A DNA stretch of 64,000 nucleotides, from the NCBI GenBank assembly GCA_009693785.1, contig SHWP01000005.1:1-64000 (forward strand). Direction: 5' to 3'. The stretch is from Rhodospirillaceae bacterium. GTDB taxonomy: Bacteria; Pseudomonadota; Alphaproteobacteria; Rhodospirillales; Rhodospirillaceae. The translations under genes and the position numbers were made by a program. The notes beneath the pieces were generated by a model that was not told the DNA's origin, did not search any database, and worked only from the letters and a program-made list of their open reading frames with translations. This document shows, piece by piece, positions 49,985-59,809 of this stretch (positions are counted from its first letter, which is position 1; each line of letters opens with the position of its first letter).

Positions 49985-51403
49985 TCAAATGTGAATCGCG
50001 CGCTTATCGACATTGAGCGCGGCTTCTTTGACCGCTTCGCCCAATTGTGGATGTGCGTGGCAGGTGCGCGCGATGTCTTCCGACGACGCGCCAAATTCCA
50101 TGCCCAGCGCGACCTCCATGATCAAATCGCCGCCCGATGGGCCGATGATATGACAGCCCAGTACGCGGTCGGTTTTGGCATCGGCGAGAATTTTCACGAA
50201 CCCGTCCATGTCGCCGTTACTGCGCGCGCGGCTGTTGGCGGTGAACGGGAACTTGCCCGCCTTGTAGGCCACGCCGGCCTCTTTGAGCTGCTCTTCGGTT
50301 TTGCCCACGCCGGCCACTTCGGGCCATGTGTAAACCACCGAGGCTATGGCATCGTAGTTGATGTGCGCGGTATGCCCGGCGCATAGCTCGGCCACGGCCA
50401 CGCCTTCGTCCTCGGCCTTGTGGGCCAGCATCATGCCGCCGATGACATCACCGATAGCAAAGATACCCTCGATGTTTGTTTGATAATGGCTGTCGGCTTC
50501 GACAAAGCCGCGGTTGGTCATTTTCACGCCCGCCTCGGCTAGGCCTAAGCCTGCCGTAAATGGCCTGCGGCCTACGGCCACCAGCACCACGTCGGCTTTC
50601 ATCTCGGTGGCCGCGCCACCTTTGGCGGGCTCAATAGACAGCGTCACGCCATCCTTGCCCGGCGTTGCTTTGGTCACCTTCTGGCCCAGTATGAACTTCA
50701 AACCCTGCTTTTCCAGAATGCGCTGCATCTGCTTGCGCACTTCGCCGTCCATGGGCGGCAGGATGAAATCGAGGAACTCGACCACCGTCACCTCGGCGCC
50801 CAAGCGGCGCCATACCGAGCCAATTTCCAGGCCAATCACGCCCGCACCGATGATCACCATGCTCTTGGGCACTTTGGCCAGCGACAGTGCACCGGTGGAG
50901 GACACGATTTGTTTTTCGTCGATGGTGATGCCGGGCAAGGGTGTGACCTCGGAGCCCGTGGCGATGACAACATACTTGGCGGTGTAGGTGGCGTCTTTGC
51001 CATCGAGGCCCTTCACGGCGACCTGGTGTGCACCTTGGGCAGCCTTGGCGATACGGCCCGTGCCCTTCAAGTACGTCACCTTGTTTTTCTTGAAGAGGAA
51101 TTCAATGCCGGTGGTGTTTTGCTTCACCACGTCGTCCTTGCGCGCGAGCATGGTGGGCAGATCCAACTCCACCTTCGAGACCTTGATGCCGTGCGTGGCG
51201 AAAGAGTGGTTGGCTTCCTCGAACAGGTGCGAGGACTGCAACATGGCCTTGGAGGGAATGCAGCCGACATTGAGGCAGGTGCCGCCCAGCGTGCCGCGAT
51301 TTTCGACGCATGCGGTTTTCAAGCCCAGCTGCGCGGCACGAATGGCACACACATATCCGCCAGGCCCACCACCGATAACGATAACGTCGAACGTGTCGGA
51401 CAT
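49985..51403 (-). CDS. lpd: dihydrolipoyl dehydrogenase (E3)
   Basis: The 472-residue E3 flavoprotein of 2-oxoacid dehydrogenase complexes. GGGPGG (11-16) binds FAD, Cys43/Cys48 in [13 protein letters not shown] are the redox pair, GAGVIGLE binds NAD, and HAHPQLGE (449-456) gives the catalytic His451 and Glu456. It is last in the sucAB-lpd run, with a palindromic repeat region before it. Contrast the reductase-like gene at 3093-4517, which lacks the His. Confidence 0.97.
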   Translation of the reverse strand: MSDTFDVIVIGGGPGGYVCAIRAAQLGLKTACVENRGTLGGTCLNVGCIPSKAMLQSSHLFEEANHSFATHGIKVSKVELDLPTMLARKDDVVKQNTTGIEFLFKKNKVTYLKGTGRIAKAAQGAHQVAVKGLDGKDATYTAKYVVIATGSEVTPLPGITIDEKQIVSSTGALSLAKVPKSMVIIGAGVIGLEIGSVWRRLGAEVTVVEFLDFILPPMDGEVRKQMQRILEKQGLKFILGQKVTKATPGKDGVTLSIEPAKGGAATEMKADVVLVAVGRRPFTAGLGLAEAGVKMTNRGFVEADSHYQTNIEGIFAIGDVIGGMMLAHKAEDEGVAVAELCAGHTAHINYDAIASVVYTWPEVAGVGKTEEQLKEAGVAYKAGKFPFTANSRARSNGDMDGFVKILADAKTDRVLGCHIIGPSGGDLIMEVALGMEFGASSEDIARTCHAHPQLGEAVKEAALNVDKRAIHI

Positions 51404-51430
51404 TGATTACTCCTGAACGTCTATTTTTCT

Positions 51431-51583
51431 TGTCATCCTGGGATTTATTCCCAGGACCCAGAGCAGCAACACTGTGAGGACTTTTTTGCCCTGGGTCCTG
51501 GGGACAAGCCCCAGGACGACGGGATTCTTATTTATGAACTTCACCCACTACTCTGGACCACCGGGTCAAGCCCGAGGGTGACA
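51431..51583. repeat. three copies of a palindromic intergenic repeat
   Basis: Between sucB and lpd lie three related palindromic units of about 33 bases: 51431-51463 (TCATCCTGGG...CCCAGGACCCA), 51489-51521 (the same unit inverted) and 51551-51583 (inverted, a more divergent CGGGCTTGACCCGG type). Units 1 and 2 face each other across about 25 bases and could form a large hairpin in the transcript. Similar TCATCC-CGGGCTTGACCCGGG elements are scattered through many alphaproteobacterial genomes (recalled, not searched). Confidence 0.82.
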
Positions 51584-51591
51584 ACGCTTAT

Positions 51592-52851
51592 TTACATATC
51601 CAAAACCAAGCGGGCGGGATCTTCCAGGCCTTCTTTCACGCGCACCAGGAAGGTCACGGCCTCGCGACCATCGATGATGCGGTGATCATAACTCAGCGCC
51701 AAGTACATCATGGGCCGGGCGACGATGGAGCCATCGTCCAGCACCACGGCGCGCTGCTTGATGTTATGCATACCCAGAATAGCCGACTGCGGCGTGTTCA
51801 AAATGGGCGTGGAGAGCATCGAGCCATAAATGCCGCCGTTGGAAATGGTGAAGGTGCCCCCGGTCATTTCCTCGATGGTCAACTTGCCGTCGCGCGCCTT
51901 GCGCCCGAAGCCGGAAATTTCCGCTTCGATCTCGGCGAAGGATTTGGTTTCGCAGTCGCGAATCACCGGCACCACCAAACCTTGCGGTGTGCCAACAGCA
52001 ACACCAATGTCGTAATAGTTTTTGTAAACCAGCTCATCGCCGCTGATCTCGCCATTGACGGCGGGCAGTTCATTCAGTGCGGCGACACACGCTTTGACGA
52101 AAAACGACATGAAGCCCATCTTCACGCCGTGCTTTTTCTCGAAGCCGTCTTTGTAGCGGTTGCGCATGGACATGACGGCAGACATATCGACCTCGTTGAA
52201 GGTCGTGAGCATGGCCGCGGTGTTTTGCGCTTCCTTCAAACGCTCGGCGATGCGCTTGCGCAGGCGCGTCATTTTCACCCGCTCTTCGCGGGGGCCACGG
52301 TTGGGCACGCTGTGCTTCACGGCCTTTTCGCCGCCAGCCGCGATGTAGCCAATCACATCGGCCTTGGTGAGGCGGCCATCTTTGCCGGTGGCGGGAATTT
52401 TGCGCGGGTCGAGGCCGTGTTCGTCGACCAAATGGCGCACCGAGGGGGCCAACGGAAAATCGCCAGCCACAGATAACTTGGGTGCTGTAGCAGCAACCGG
52501 AGCGGCTGGTTTGGGCGCCGGGGCTGGGGCAGCCGCCTTGGGTGCCGGAGCGGGAGCAGCAGCGGCTGGAGCGGCGGCTTTGGGGGCCTCAGCTTTTTTG
52601 GCCGGGGCAGCGCCTGCCGCACCGAGCGTGCCCAGCACAGCGCCCATGCCCACTTCCGCGCCTTCGGCGGCAAGAATTTCACTCAAAGTTCCTGCGGCAG
52701 GTGCATTGACCTCAAGCGTGACCTTATCGGTTTCCAATTCCAGCACCGGCTCGTCGGCTGCAACCGCATCGCCGACCTTCTTGAGCCATTTGGCAACGGT
52801 GGCTTCCGTCACCGATTCCCCCAACGTCGGAACTTTGATTTCGATTGTCAT
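51592..52851 (-). CDS. sucB: dihydrolipoyllysine succinyltransferase (E2)
   Basis: The 419-residue E2 of the 2-oxoglutarate dehydrogenase complex. The lipoyl domain carries Lys43 in [11 protein letters not shown]. An Ala/Pro linker (about 83-125) follows, then the subunit-binding domain ([19 protein letters not shown]), a second linker, and the catalytic domain ending [13 protein letters not shown] with His390 and Asp394. It starts 60 bases after sucA and precedes lpd by 188 bases. Confidence 0.97.
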   Translation of the reverse strand: MTIEIKVPTLGESVTEATVAKWLKKVGDAVAADEPVLELETDKVTLEVNAPAAGTLSEILAAEGAEVGMGAVLGTLGAAGAAPAKKAEAPKAAAPAAAAPAPAPKAAAPAPAPKPAAPVAATAPKLSVAGDFPLAPSVRHLVDEHGLDPRKIPATGKDGRLTKADVIGYIAAGGEKAVKHSVPNRGPREERVKMTRLRKRIAERLKEAQNTAAMLTTFNEVDMSAVMSMRNRYKDGFEKKHGVKMGFMSFFVKACVAALNELPAVNGEISGDELVYKNYYDIGVAVGTPQGLVVPVIRDCETKSFAEIEAEISGFGRKARDGKLTIEEMTGGTFTISNGGIYGSMLSTPILNTPQSAILGMHNIKQRAVVLDDGSIVARPMMYLALSYDHRIIDGREAVTFLVRVKEGLEDPARLVLDM

Positions 52852-52911
52852 GTGCGAACCTATAAGACGGTGTTTGTCATTATTCGTTGTGGCAAGGAGA
52901 CGGAGCGCGAT

Positions 52912-55893
52912 TTACTCCGCCGCCATTTTTCCGATTTTAGCGATGCGGCGGAACGGCTGTGGAATTTGCGCGGGCGGTGTGATCAACGCCCACTCCACCA
53001 CTTGATTTTGTTCTTTCACGTGAGTGCGCATCAGGCCCGTGGCTGGTGATGCGACAGGCGAACGGCCTGCGAAAATCGGCCGCTTGGATTTCACATCTAA
53101 ACCTTCCAGCGCGTATTCGATGCGCCGGTCGACGAAAGTCCAATAGCCCATGTTGGCGGGCTCTTCCTGGCACCACACCACTTCGGCGTTTTTGTACTTG
53201 GCCAGTTCCTTGGCGATAGTTTCCTTGGGCCAGGGATAGAGCTGCTCGACGCGGATGATGGCCACATCGTCAATTGCTTTGTCTTCACGCGCTTGGAGCA
53301 GGTCGTAATAGACCTTGCCCGTGCACAACACGACGCGGCGGACCTTTGCGGGGGCAGCGATGGTGCCGGTTTCACCGATCACGCGCAGGAAGCGGCTGTT
53401 AGGGCCTAAGTCGTCAAGCGTCGAGACGCAGCGCTTGTGGCGCAGCAACGATTTGGGTTCAAAGATGATCAGCGGTTTGCGGAAATTACGGCGGATTTGA
53501 CGGCGCAGGCCATGAAACAAATTTGCGGGTGTGGTAAAATTACAAACTTGCCAATTATCCTGCGCTGAGAGCTGCAAAAAACGCTCGGGCCGCGCCGAGG
53601 AGTGCTCGGGGCCTTGGCCCTCATAACCGTGCGGCAGCAGCATGACCAAGCCCGACAGACGCAGCCATTTGCTTTCGGCTGAGTTGATGAATTGATCGAT
53701 GATCATTTGGGCAGCGTTGGAGAAATCGCCGAACTGGGCTTCCCACAAGGTCAGGCTATTGGGTTCGGCCAGCGAGTAGCCGTACTCGAAGCCCAGCAAT
53801 GACAACTCCGACAGGGGGCTATCCAGCACCTCGAAGCGGGCTTGTTTGCCTGGGCGGATATTATTGAGCGGCACATAGCGGTCGTCGGTTTTTTGGTCGA
53901 CCAGCACTGAATGACGTTGCGAGAACGTGCCGCGGCCGCAGTCTTGGCCCGAGAGGCGCACATTGGTGCCTTCGACCAGCAGCGTGCCATAGGCCAAGGC
54001 TTCGGCCGTGGCCCAGTCGATATCTTTACCGGTGTCGATGGCCTCGCGCTTGGCTTTCAGTTGGCGCACGATCTTGCTGTTGACGGTCACGCCATCGGGG
54101 TTGGCTGAGATCGCGTGGCCAACCTCGCGCAACGCGTCTAACGCGCTGCCGGTTGCCTCGTCGCGGAATTCTTCTTCCTCACCCATGGAGGCCATGCCTT
54201 TCCAGGCACCTTCCAGCCAATCGGCCTTGTTGGGCTTGTAGCCAGATGCGGCCTCGAAATCGGCCTCCATCATGTGCATGAAGTTGCTCATCGTGCGGTC
54301 GGCTTCGGCTTGGGTATAAAGACCTTCCTTTACAAGGCGCTGGGCATAAAGCGAGCGAGCGGTGGGGTGATCCTCGATTTTTTGATACATCAAGGGTTGG
54401 GTGAACTTTGGCTCGTCGCCCTCGTTGTGGCCAAAGCGGCGATAGCAAATCATGTCGAGCACAACGTCGCCGCCGAACTCTTGCCGGTATTCAGTGGCCA
54501 TACGCGCGCAATGCACCACGGCCTCGGGGTCGTCGGCGTTGGCATGGAAAATCGGCGCCTCGACCATTTTGGCGATATCGGTGCAATACAGCCCCGAACG
54601 TGAGTAGCGCGGCGTTGTGGTGAAGCCGATTTGATTGTTGACGACGACGTGAATGGTGCCGCCGGTGGTGTACCCATCAATCTGCGAAAAACCGAAACAC
54701 TCGGCGATGATGCCTTGGCCCGCGAAGGCCGCATCACCGTGCATGAGCAGTGCCAGCACTTGTTTGCGCGCCGTATCGCCGATTTGGTCTTGCTTGGCGC
54801 GCACTTTGCCCAGCACGACGGGGTCGACCACTTCAAGGTGCGAGGGGTTGGCCGTGAGCGACAAGTGAACCGTATTGCCATCGAAGGCGCGGTCCGAGGA
54901 CGTGCCCAAGTGATACTTCACGTCGCCCGACCCTTCGACGCTGTCGGGGTTGGGTGAGTTGCCTTGGAATTCCGAGAACAAGGCGCTGAAGGGTTTGTGC
55001 ATGACGTTGACCAGCACATTGAGCCGCCCACGGTGAGGCATGCCGATCACGACTTGCTTTACGCCCAACGCACTGCCGCGCTTGAGGATTTGTTCCAACG
55101 CCGGAATCAAGGCCTCGCCGCCATCGACACCGAAACGTTTCGTACCGGTGTATTTGATACCCAAGAATTTTTCGAAACCCTCGGCATCGGTCATGCGCTC
55201 AAGGATGGCTTTTTTACCCTCGGGCGAGAACGTAGGCTGATTGCGGTTGGGCTCGATGCGCTTTTGCAGCCATTCGCGCTGCTTGATGTCTTGCACATGC
55301 ATGTACTCGATGCCGATTGTGCCGCAGTAGGTTTGCTTCAGGGCATCGAGCAGTTGGCGCAGTGTGGCCTTCTCGAAGCCCATGACGCCGCCCAACACGA
55401 TTTCGCGATCAAGATCGGCATCAGTAAAGCCGTGGTAGCCAATGTCGAGTTCGGGGTGCGATTTATTGCGGTTGAGTTTCAACGGGTCGAGGTCGGCCAA
55501 TTGGTGGCCGGTGGTGCGGTATGCCCGTACCAGGGCCAAAGCCTTGATCGAATCTTGAGCCTGACGCATGACGGCGGCTTGATCAGCGGCGGGGGCAGCA
55601 CCAGCCGCAGCCGGAGCCTTCGCGCCCTTATCCTTGCCCTTGGCCGGAGCCGCGTCGGGATCGGGCACGCCAATGATGCCAGTTTGGCTTTGTGTCCAAC
55701 TGGCGCCTTGAAGTTCGCGCACCAGCTCGGCGCGGTCATCTCCCATCTCGCGGAAGAAGGCGGCCCAACTCGGGTCAATCGCACCCGGGTTTTTCAAGTA
55801 TTGGTCGTATAGTTCGGCAAGAAAAACGGCGTTAGCGCCGGATAAAAACGTTGTATCCACGGTTGGCTTCCCTCGTGTCGCGGTCTTGACCAT
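52912..55893 (-). CDS. sucA: 2-oxoglutarate dehydrogenase E1 component
   Basis: A 993-residue thiamine-diphosphate enzyme, full length for OdhA/SucA. The N-terminal segment (FLSGANAVFLAELYDQY and SWAAFF) binds E2. An Ala/Lys/Gly linker lies near 75-95. The TPP domain shows HGDAAFAGQGIIAECFGFS and HVVVNNQIGFTT, and the C-terminal domain includes LLPHGYEGQGPEHSSARPERFLQL, here cited only to locate it. It catalyses the first step from 2-oxoglutarate to succinyl-CoA. Upstream lie a palindrome and a candidate promoter. Confidence 0.98.
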   Translation of the reverse strand: MVKTATRGKPTVDTTFLSGANAVFLAELYDQYLKNPGAIDPSWAAFFREMGDDRAELVRELQGASWTQSQTGIIGVPDPDAAPAKGKDKGAKAPAAAGAAPAADQAAVMRQAQDSIKALALVRAYRTTGHQLADLDPLKLNRNKSHPELDIGYHGFTDADLDREIVLGGVMGFEKATLRQLLDALKQTYCGTIGIEYMHVQDIKQREWLQKRIEPNRNQPTFSPEGKKAILERMTDAEGFEKFLGIKYTGTKRFGVDGGEALIPALEQILKRGSALGVKQVVIGMPHRGRLNVLVNVMHKPFSALFSEFQGNSPNPDSVEGSGDVKYHLGTSSDRAFDGNTVHLSLTANPSHLEVVDPVVLGKVRAKQDQIGDTARKQVLALLMHGDAAFAGQGIIAECFGFSQIDGYTTGGTIHVVVNNQIGFTTTPRYSRSGLYCTDIAKMVEAPIFHANADDPEAVVHCARMATEYRQEFGGDVVLDMICYRRFGHNEGDEPKFTQPLMYQKIEDHPTARSLYAQRLVKEGLYTQAEADRTMSNFMHMMEADFEAASGYKPNKADWLEGAWKGMASMGEEEEFRDEATGSALDALREVGHAISANPDGVTVNSKIVRQLKAKREAIDTGKDIDWATAEALAYGTLLVEGTNVRLSGQDCGRGTFSQRHSVLVDQKTDDRYVPLNNIRPGKQARFEVLDSPLSELSLLGFEYGYSLAEPNSLTLWEAQFGDFSNAAQMIIDQFINSAESKWLRLSGLVMLLPHGYEGQGPEHSSARPERFLQLSAQDNWQVCNFTTPANLFHGLRRQIRRNFRKPLIIFEPKSLLRHKRCVSTLDDLGPNSRFLRVIGETGTIAAPAKVRRVVLCTGKVYYDLLQAREDKAIDDVAIIRVEQLYPWPKETIAKELAKYKNAEVVWCQEEPANMGYWTFVDRRIEYALEGLDVKSKRPIFAGRSPVASPATGLMRTHVKEQNQVVEWALITPPAQIPQPFRRIAKIGKMAAE

Positions 55894-55928
55894 CCATCCC
55901 CACCGACGGGGCGGCCGCGTGAGGCTTA

Positions 55929-55957
55929 GCCATAGCCCAATCTTGTCCCGGCGACAA
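55929..55957 (-). promoter_or_regulatory. candidate sucA promoter
   Basis: On the minus strand, TTGTCG (55952-55957) and TATGGC (55929-55934) are 17 bases apart, 36 bases before the sucA start. Both boxes are imperfect. Confidence 0.38.
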
Positions 55958-55983
55958 CGCGCTTAGACCCCCTAAATGGGGTT

Positions 55984-55998
55984 AAATCACAGTGATTT
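55984..55998. promoter_or_regulatory. 15-base palindrome upstream of sucA
   Basis: AAATCAC-A-GTGATTT is a perfect 7-base inverted repeat with one central base. It lies between the isochorismatase-family gene and sucA, just upstream of the candidate sucA promoter. Its symmetry and A/T-rich arms suggest a dimeric regulator site, but no regulator can be named. Confidence 0.4.
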
Positions 55999-56024
55999 CA
56001 GGGTGATAGCCTGGGGATAAAGGG

Positions 56025-56684
56025 CTAATTGGCAGCTTTGGACCCGGCTGCGATTTTCTCGATCATCCGCTCGACTGTGATGACCTGGCCAAAGGCAAAT
56101 TCCATGGTGGCCAGGACGGCCGCCTTGACCTGATCGGCGGTGAGGTTGGCCATGCCCCGGTTGCCGGTGCCATCGCTGAGAAAGAAGACTTTGTAATCGC
56201 GCATGTTGGCCTCGCGCGCGGTGGTATCGCAGCACACATTGGTCGCAATGCCGCCGATGATAACCGTGTCGATACCCTTCGAGCGCAAGATGAGATCAAG
56301 GTCGGTGCCGGTGAAGGCACCGTAACGCGGCTTGATGAGAATTATGTCGGTAGGTTCGACATTCAGGCGCGGAGATAATTTTACCGCGTCCGAACCCGCC
56401 TTGATTCCATCAACCTTGTTAAAAGGGGGCTCCATGTTGTGGCTTTTCATGTAACTCAGCACCACATCCGAAGCGATGCCGCGATTGGATTGATCGGCAC
56501 GCGTCTCCTGCGCAGTGTGAATCACCAGGATGCCAGCCTTGCGGCAGGCAGCCGCCAAGCGGTTGGCTTGGGCGACCACTTCGACACCATTGGGTGAAGA
56601 GATGGAATAACCTTCCACAAAAACATTTTGCAGATCGATGTTGAGATAAGCCGTCTTTTTCGGATCTACGGTCCAGTCGATCAT
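56025..56684 (-). CDS. isochorismatase-family cysteine hydrolase
   Basis: A 219-residue cysteine hydrolase of the isochorismatase/nicotinamidase-like superfamily. The catalytic triad is Asp17 (YLNIDLQN), Lys118 (ILIKPRYG) and Cys151 (ATNVCCD), with the usual cis-peptide at GGIATN. The superfamily includes nicotinamidases, N-carbamoyl hydrolases and biuret hydrolases; no substrate can be fixed. It lies in the TCA cluster but has no apparent role in that pathway. Confidence 0.9.
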   Translation of the reverse strand: MIDWTVDPKKTAYLNIDLQNVFVEGYSISSPNGVEVVAQANRLAAACRKAGILVIHTAQETRADQSNRGIASDVVLSYMKSHNMEPPFNKVDGIKAGSDAVKLSPRLNVEPTDIILIKPRYGAFTGTDLDLILRSKGIDTVIIGGIATNVCCDTTAREANMRDYKVFFLSDGTGNRGMANLTADQVKAAVLATMEFAFGQVITVERMIEKIAAGSKAAN

Positions 56685-56726
56685 GGTTGTGCAATCCTAA
56701 AATGTATGGGGGGCGAACATTGCCCG

Positions 56727-56776
56727 CCCTCCTCATCCCTCTCCCCCCAAGAACGGGGGGAGAGGGATGAGGAGGG
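56727..56776. repeat. perfect 22-base inverted repeat
   Basis: Left arm 56727-56748 (CCCTCCTCATCCCTCTCCCC then CC) and right arm 56755-56776 are exact complements with a 6-base loop. On either strand this would form a very stable hairpin with no T run after it, so it is more like a repeated element or RNA-stability structure than a simple terminator. A second imperfect palindrome, CGCGGC...GCCGCG, follows at about 56781-56798. Confidence 0.85.
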
Positions 56777-56841
56777 TTGGCGCGGCCATCGAGCCGCGCC
56801 CTACCCGGAGCTGGGTGAGGGGTGGATGATCCACGCATGGG

Positions 56842-57258
56842 TTACGTTTCCACGTCATCGACATCGACTTGGCCTGAGATGCGCCGGCGGAACAGCGAGA
56901 ATGACATGCCGATGGCGAGAATAAGCGACAGCACCACGAGAATGATCCAGGTGAAAATGCTGCCCTGACCTAACACCAGTAGACCAAAATCCACCAGCAC
57001 CCAAATCAACGCGCCAAAAAAGGCTGCCGCCAGAACCAGCCCGATGGGCCCAATCGAGAACCATGTGGCGCGTAGGTAAATGATGATGACTATCAACAGC
57101 ACAACGCCAACAAGGGCTTTGAGCGGCAGCATGCCTTCGGCGCCGGTGACCCAACTGTAATAAGAGTAATCGGTGGGGTTAAATGTGCCGAGCACGACCA
57201 CCAGCGCCAAAATCCAGCGCCACAGAAACCCTTCCCACGTGATCGCAGCTTTTGCCAT
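56842..57258 (-). CDS. small polytopic membrane protein, DUF6524-like
   Basis: A 138-residue protein with four hydrophobic segments, about 13-25, 44-62, 70-94 and 100-122, and the motif FNPTDYSYYSWV near 26-37. That motif and layout resemble DUF6524 proteins (tentative). Function is unknown. It sits between the methyltransferase and isochorismatase genes. Confidence 0.75.
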   Translation of the reverse strand: MAKAAITWEGFLWRWILALVVVLGTFNPTDYSYYSWVTGAEGMLPLKALVGVVLLIVIIIYLRATWFSIGPIGLVLAAAFFGALIWVLVDFGLLVLGQGSIFTWIILVVLSLILAIGMSFSLFRRRISGQVDVDDVET

Positions 57259-57347
57259 GACGTCCCCCAGTTCTATAGGCCCCGAATTGAATGGCCCCGC
57301 ACCGCCGCGAGATTAGCAACTCAGTGAACCAAACCAAAGGGCTGGGT

Positions 57348-58904
57348 TCAGGCGATTCCGACTAAATCGATCCGCGCGCCCTTACGGTCGTGGACCACCC
57401 GCAGCGTCACCTGCTGACCTTTGGTGACCTTTTGGGGAGCGACAAAAGGATATAACAGCGGCGTCCAATGCGGCGTGCGGGTGGCCTTGGCGCCTGCGGG
57501 CGGGTTTTCATATACCGAGGTCTCATCAAGATCGAGGCGCAGCCACTGCACGACTCCCTGACATAGTCCGCTTTGCGTCACCTCCACCGCGAAGGTACTG
57601 TCGCCCGGAGGAAAGAACCCTTCGTTTTGAAAATCGAATTGGAACAGGTCGGCGGGTTCCGACAGCCAATTGAGTTGCGTGTTAGGCACATCGAGATTCA
57701 TCAGGGGCGGCGTATAGCCGTTAAACACCGAGAGGTCGAAGCCCTCGACCGTCGCGACACGGGTAAGCTGCGCCAGCGGCGTGCTCTCCACCAGGGCGCC
57801 GACCATGGTGGCTTGAGCGGGAATGACGATGCCATTGGGTTTGAGCAGCCGGGCCTTAGCATCCTCGATAGAGGGAATGACATCTTCCGACAAAACTTGG
57901 GCCGAGAAAATCTCCGCGATCAGAACATCCGCGGCCCTCGGCAGATCAACGCCGACTTTTACATCCCACGAATATTTTTCGATGACGGTGATTTTATTCG
58001 ACAATCCATTTGCTGCGATAGTCTTGCGCGCCACCGCAGCGATGGCCGGATTAAACTCACAGGTGATGACGCGCGCGCCAGTGCGCGCGGCCATCATGGC
58101 GAGCAACCCCGCGCCAGTGCCGATTTCCAGGACCAAATGATTCGGTTTGACTTGCCGTTCGATCACCGCGCGAAAAGCGGTGTTGCGCGGCGCATCGTTC
58201 ATCATGTTGAAGTGCCAGGCGGGGGTCATTTCGCTGCGAATCACGCGCGCCATGTAGCGCACATCAGGATCTTCAGGCGCCAGTTTGGCGGCCTGTTCGA
58301 TGCAGCGCCATGCGCCCGCCAAATCTCCGAGTTTGCGCCGCGTGCTTGACGCCCCTTCCCAAGCGACAATATCCGATGGCTCGGCAGCGCAGGCCCGGTC
58401 GAAATAATCGCGCGCATCACCGGTGCGATCTAGCGAACCCAATGCAGTGGCAGCCGCCCGCAAGGCATAAACATTGTTCGGCTGCGATTGCAGGAGATGC
58501 TGCGATGCGGCAAGCGATTCATCCCACGCCCCGCGCCTGGCTTCGCACAACGCCAGATCAAGATGCGCCGAGGTTTGATCGGTCGCGCCATCGGCGATGG
58601 CCCGGCGCAGGTTTTCGACGGCTGTATCCAGCTCGCCCAAATCCAGTTGAATACGGCCCAACAGATGGCGGTAGTCGCCATTGGCGGGCATCAAATCAAC
58701 GGAGGCTGTGGCGTAGTTCAACGCTGCGTCAAAATCTCCGCGCGCCACCATAAGCAATGCCAACAGCCTCATTGCCTCGGTGTTTTTGTGCTCGGCGGCG
58801 AGCACGCCAAGGTAGCATTCCTCGGCCTCGGCGGTGCGGCCTGCTTGATGGTGCGACACGCCGACATTTAATAGCTCGGCGGTGGTCATGATGATCTCGG
58901 TCAT
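57348..58904 (-). CDS. TPR protein with PRMT-like methyltransferase domain
   Basis: A 518-residue protein with two parts. Residues about 8-215 are tandem TPR-like helices (repeated LLGR/LDLA/W...A patterns). Residues about 225-518 form a SAM-dependent methyltransferase. The SAM loop is LEIGTGAGLL (259-268), with CEFNP (Glu283) for ribose binding. Two Glu, E331 and E340, sit 9 apart in AEIFSAQVLSED, matching the double-E loop of protein arginine methyltransferases, and HW at 479-480 (TPHWTPLLY) matches their THW loop. The C-terminal beta-barrel also fits PRMTs. Animal PRMT9 has TPRs too. The target is unknown. ATG 58904 is used because the longer frame overlaps the MBL gene. Confidence 0.85.
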   Translation of the reverse strand: MTEIIMTTAELLNVGVSHHQAGRTAEAEECYLGVLAAEHKNTEAMRLLALLMVARGDFDAALNYATASVDLMPANGDYRHLLGRIQLDLGELDTAVENLRRAIADGATDQTSAHLDLALCEARRGAWDESLAASQHLLQSQPNNVYALRAAATALGSLDRTGDARDYFDRACAAEPSDIVAWEGASSTRRKLGDLAGAWRCIEQAAKLAPEDPDVRYMARVIRSEMTPAWHFNMMNDAPRNTAFRAVIERQVKPNHLVLEIGTGAGLLAMMAARTGARVITCEFNPAIAAVARKTIAANGLSNKITVIEKYSWDVKVGVDLPRAADVLIAEIFSAQVLSEDVIPSIEDAKARLLKPNGIVIPAQATMVGALVESTPLAQLTRVATVEGFDLSVFNGYTPPLMNLDVPNTQLNWLSEPADLFQFDFQNEGFFPPGDSTFAVEVTQSGLCQGVVQWLRLDLDETSVYENPPAGAKATRTPHWTPLLYPFVAPQKVTKGQQVTLRVVHDRKGARIDLVGIA

Positions 58905-58920
58905 GGCCCGATTTAGCCTA

Positions 58921-59796
58921 TTACGATGCGGTATTAAACCAAAACCCGTTGGTTTGGCTGGTGACGCGCACAGCGCATGGCGGGGCGAAATGCGCGGGGA
59001 TGATCCAAGCCCCCGTGTCGGCCACTTCGCCCAGAAACTTGGCACGCGTCAGGCGCGATTGATTGGCGTCCCAGCAAAAGCGGCTCGACCAATTGGGCCG
59101 CTCGATTTGCACGGGATGGTGAATGGTATCGCCCACCAAATAGGCGCGCTGTTTGCCATCATCGAGCACCAGCACGATATTGCCGGGCGTATGCCCGGGC
59201 GCGGGCTGAAGGCGCACACCCGGCTCGATCTCGAAATCTCCCGCAACGATTAGGGCTTGTTTGGCATCTAAAATCGGCTGCACCGAATCATCCCAAAACC
59301 TGTGCCGGGTATTGGCATCGGCGGTGCGCTGGGCGTGATCGGCATGCTCGAATTCCTTGGCGTGCATTACGTACTTGGCGTTGGGGAACGTCGGCACCCA
59401 GCGGCCATTGAGCAGCTTCGTATTCCAGCCCACATGATCGGCATGCAAGTGCGTGCACAGCACATGGGTGATGGCTTCTGGGGTTAGACCCACGGCGGCG
59501 AGATTTTTAAGATATTGGCCGTCGGTGCGTTGGTGCCAATCGGGCAGCGTTGGGCGCTCCTTGTGATTGCCAACGCAAGTGTCCACCAGAATGACATTGC
59601 GCTCGGTGCGCACGATCAGGCTGTGGAACGACATGATCAGCTGCTTGCCCGCCACATCGACAAAGCGCGCATCACGCGACACTTTGGTTTCGGCGAAAGC
59701 CTCGGGCGTGGCGTCGGGAAACAGGAAATCGGGCGCGCGGAAGGGCCCCTCCATGTCGACGATGCGGGTGATGGCGAACGGACCGGGCAGCTTCAT
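58921..59796 (-). CDS. MBL-fold metallo-hydrolase
   Basis: A 291-residue metallo-beta-lactamase-fold hydrolase. The metal site THLHADHVG gives His116, His118, Asp120 and His121, and GHTPGNIVLVL supplies a further His. The N-terminus (RIVDMEGPFRAPDFLF) and the HSLIVRTERNVILVDTC strand resemble quorum-quenching and alkylsulfatase-type MBL proteins, but the substrate cannot be assigned. It starts 13 bases after the PagL-like gene. Confidence 0.9.
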   Translation of the reverse strand: MKLPGPFAITRIVDMEGPFRAPDFLFPDATPEAFAETKVSRDARFVDVAGKQLIMSFHSLIVRTERNVILVDTCVGNHKERPTLPDWHQRTDGQYLKNLAAVGLTPEAITHVLCTHLHADHVGWNTKLLNGRWVPTFPNAKYVMHAKEFEHADHAQRTADANTRHRFWDDSVQPILDAKQALIVAGDFEIEPGVRLQPAPGHTPGNIVLVLDDGKQRAYLVGDTIHHPVQIERPNWSSRFCWDANQSRLTRAKFLGEVADTGAWIIPAHFAPPCAVRVTSQTNGFWFNTAS

Positions 59797-59809
59797 GCGA
59801 ACCTCAGAG

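Noticed and set aside
56419-56838. Extra gene across the 56.7 kb palindrome
   Set aside because: The frame is made of low-complexity codons over the repeat and the isochorismatase gene's opposite frame; no family character.
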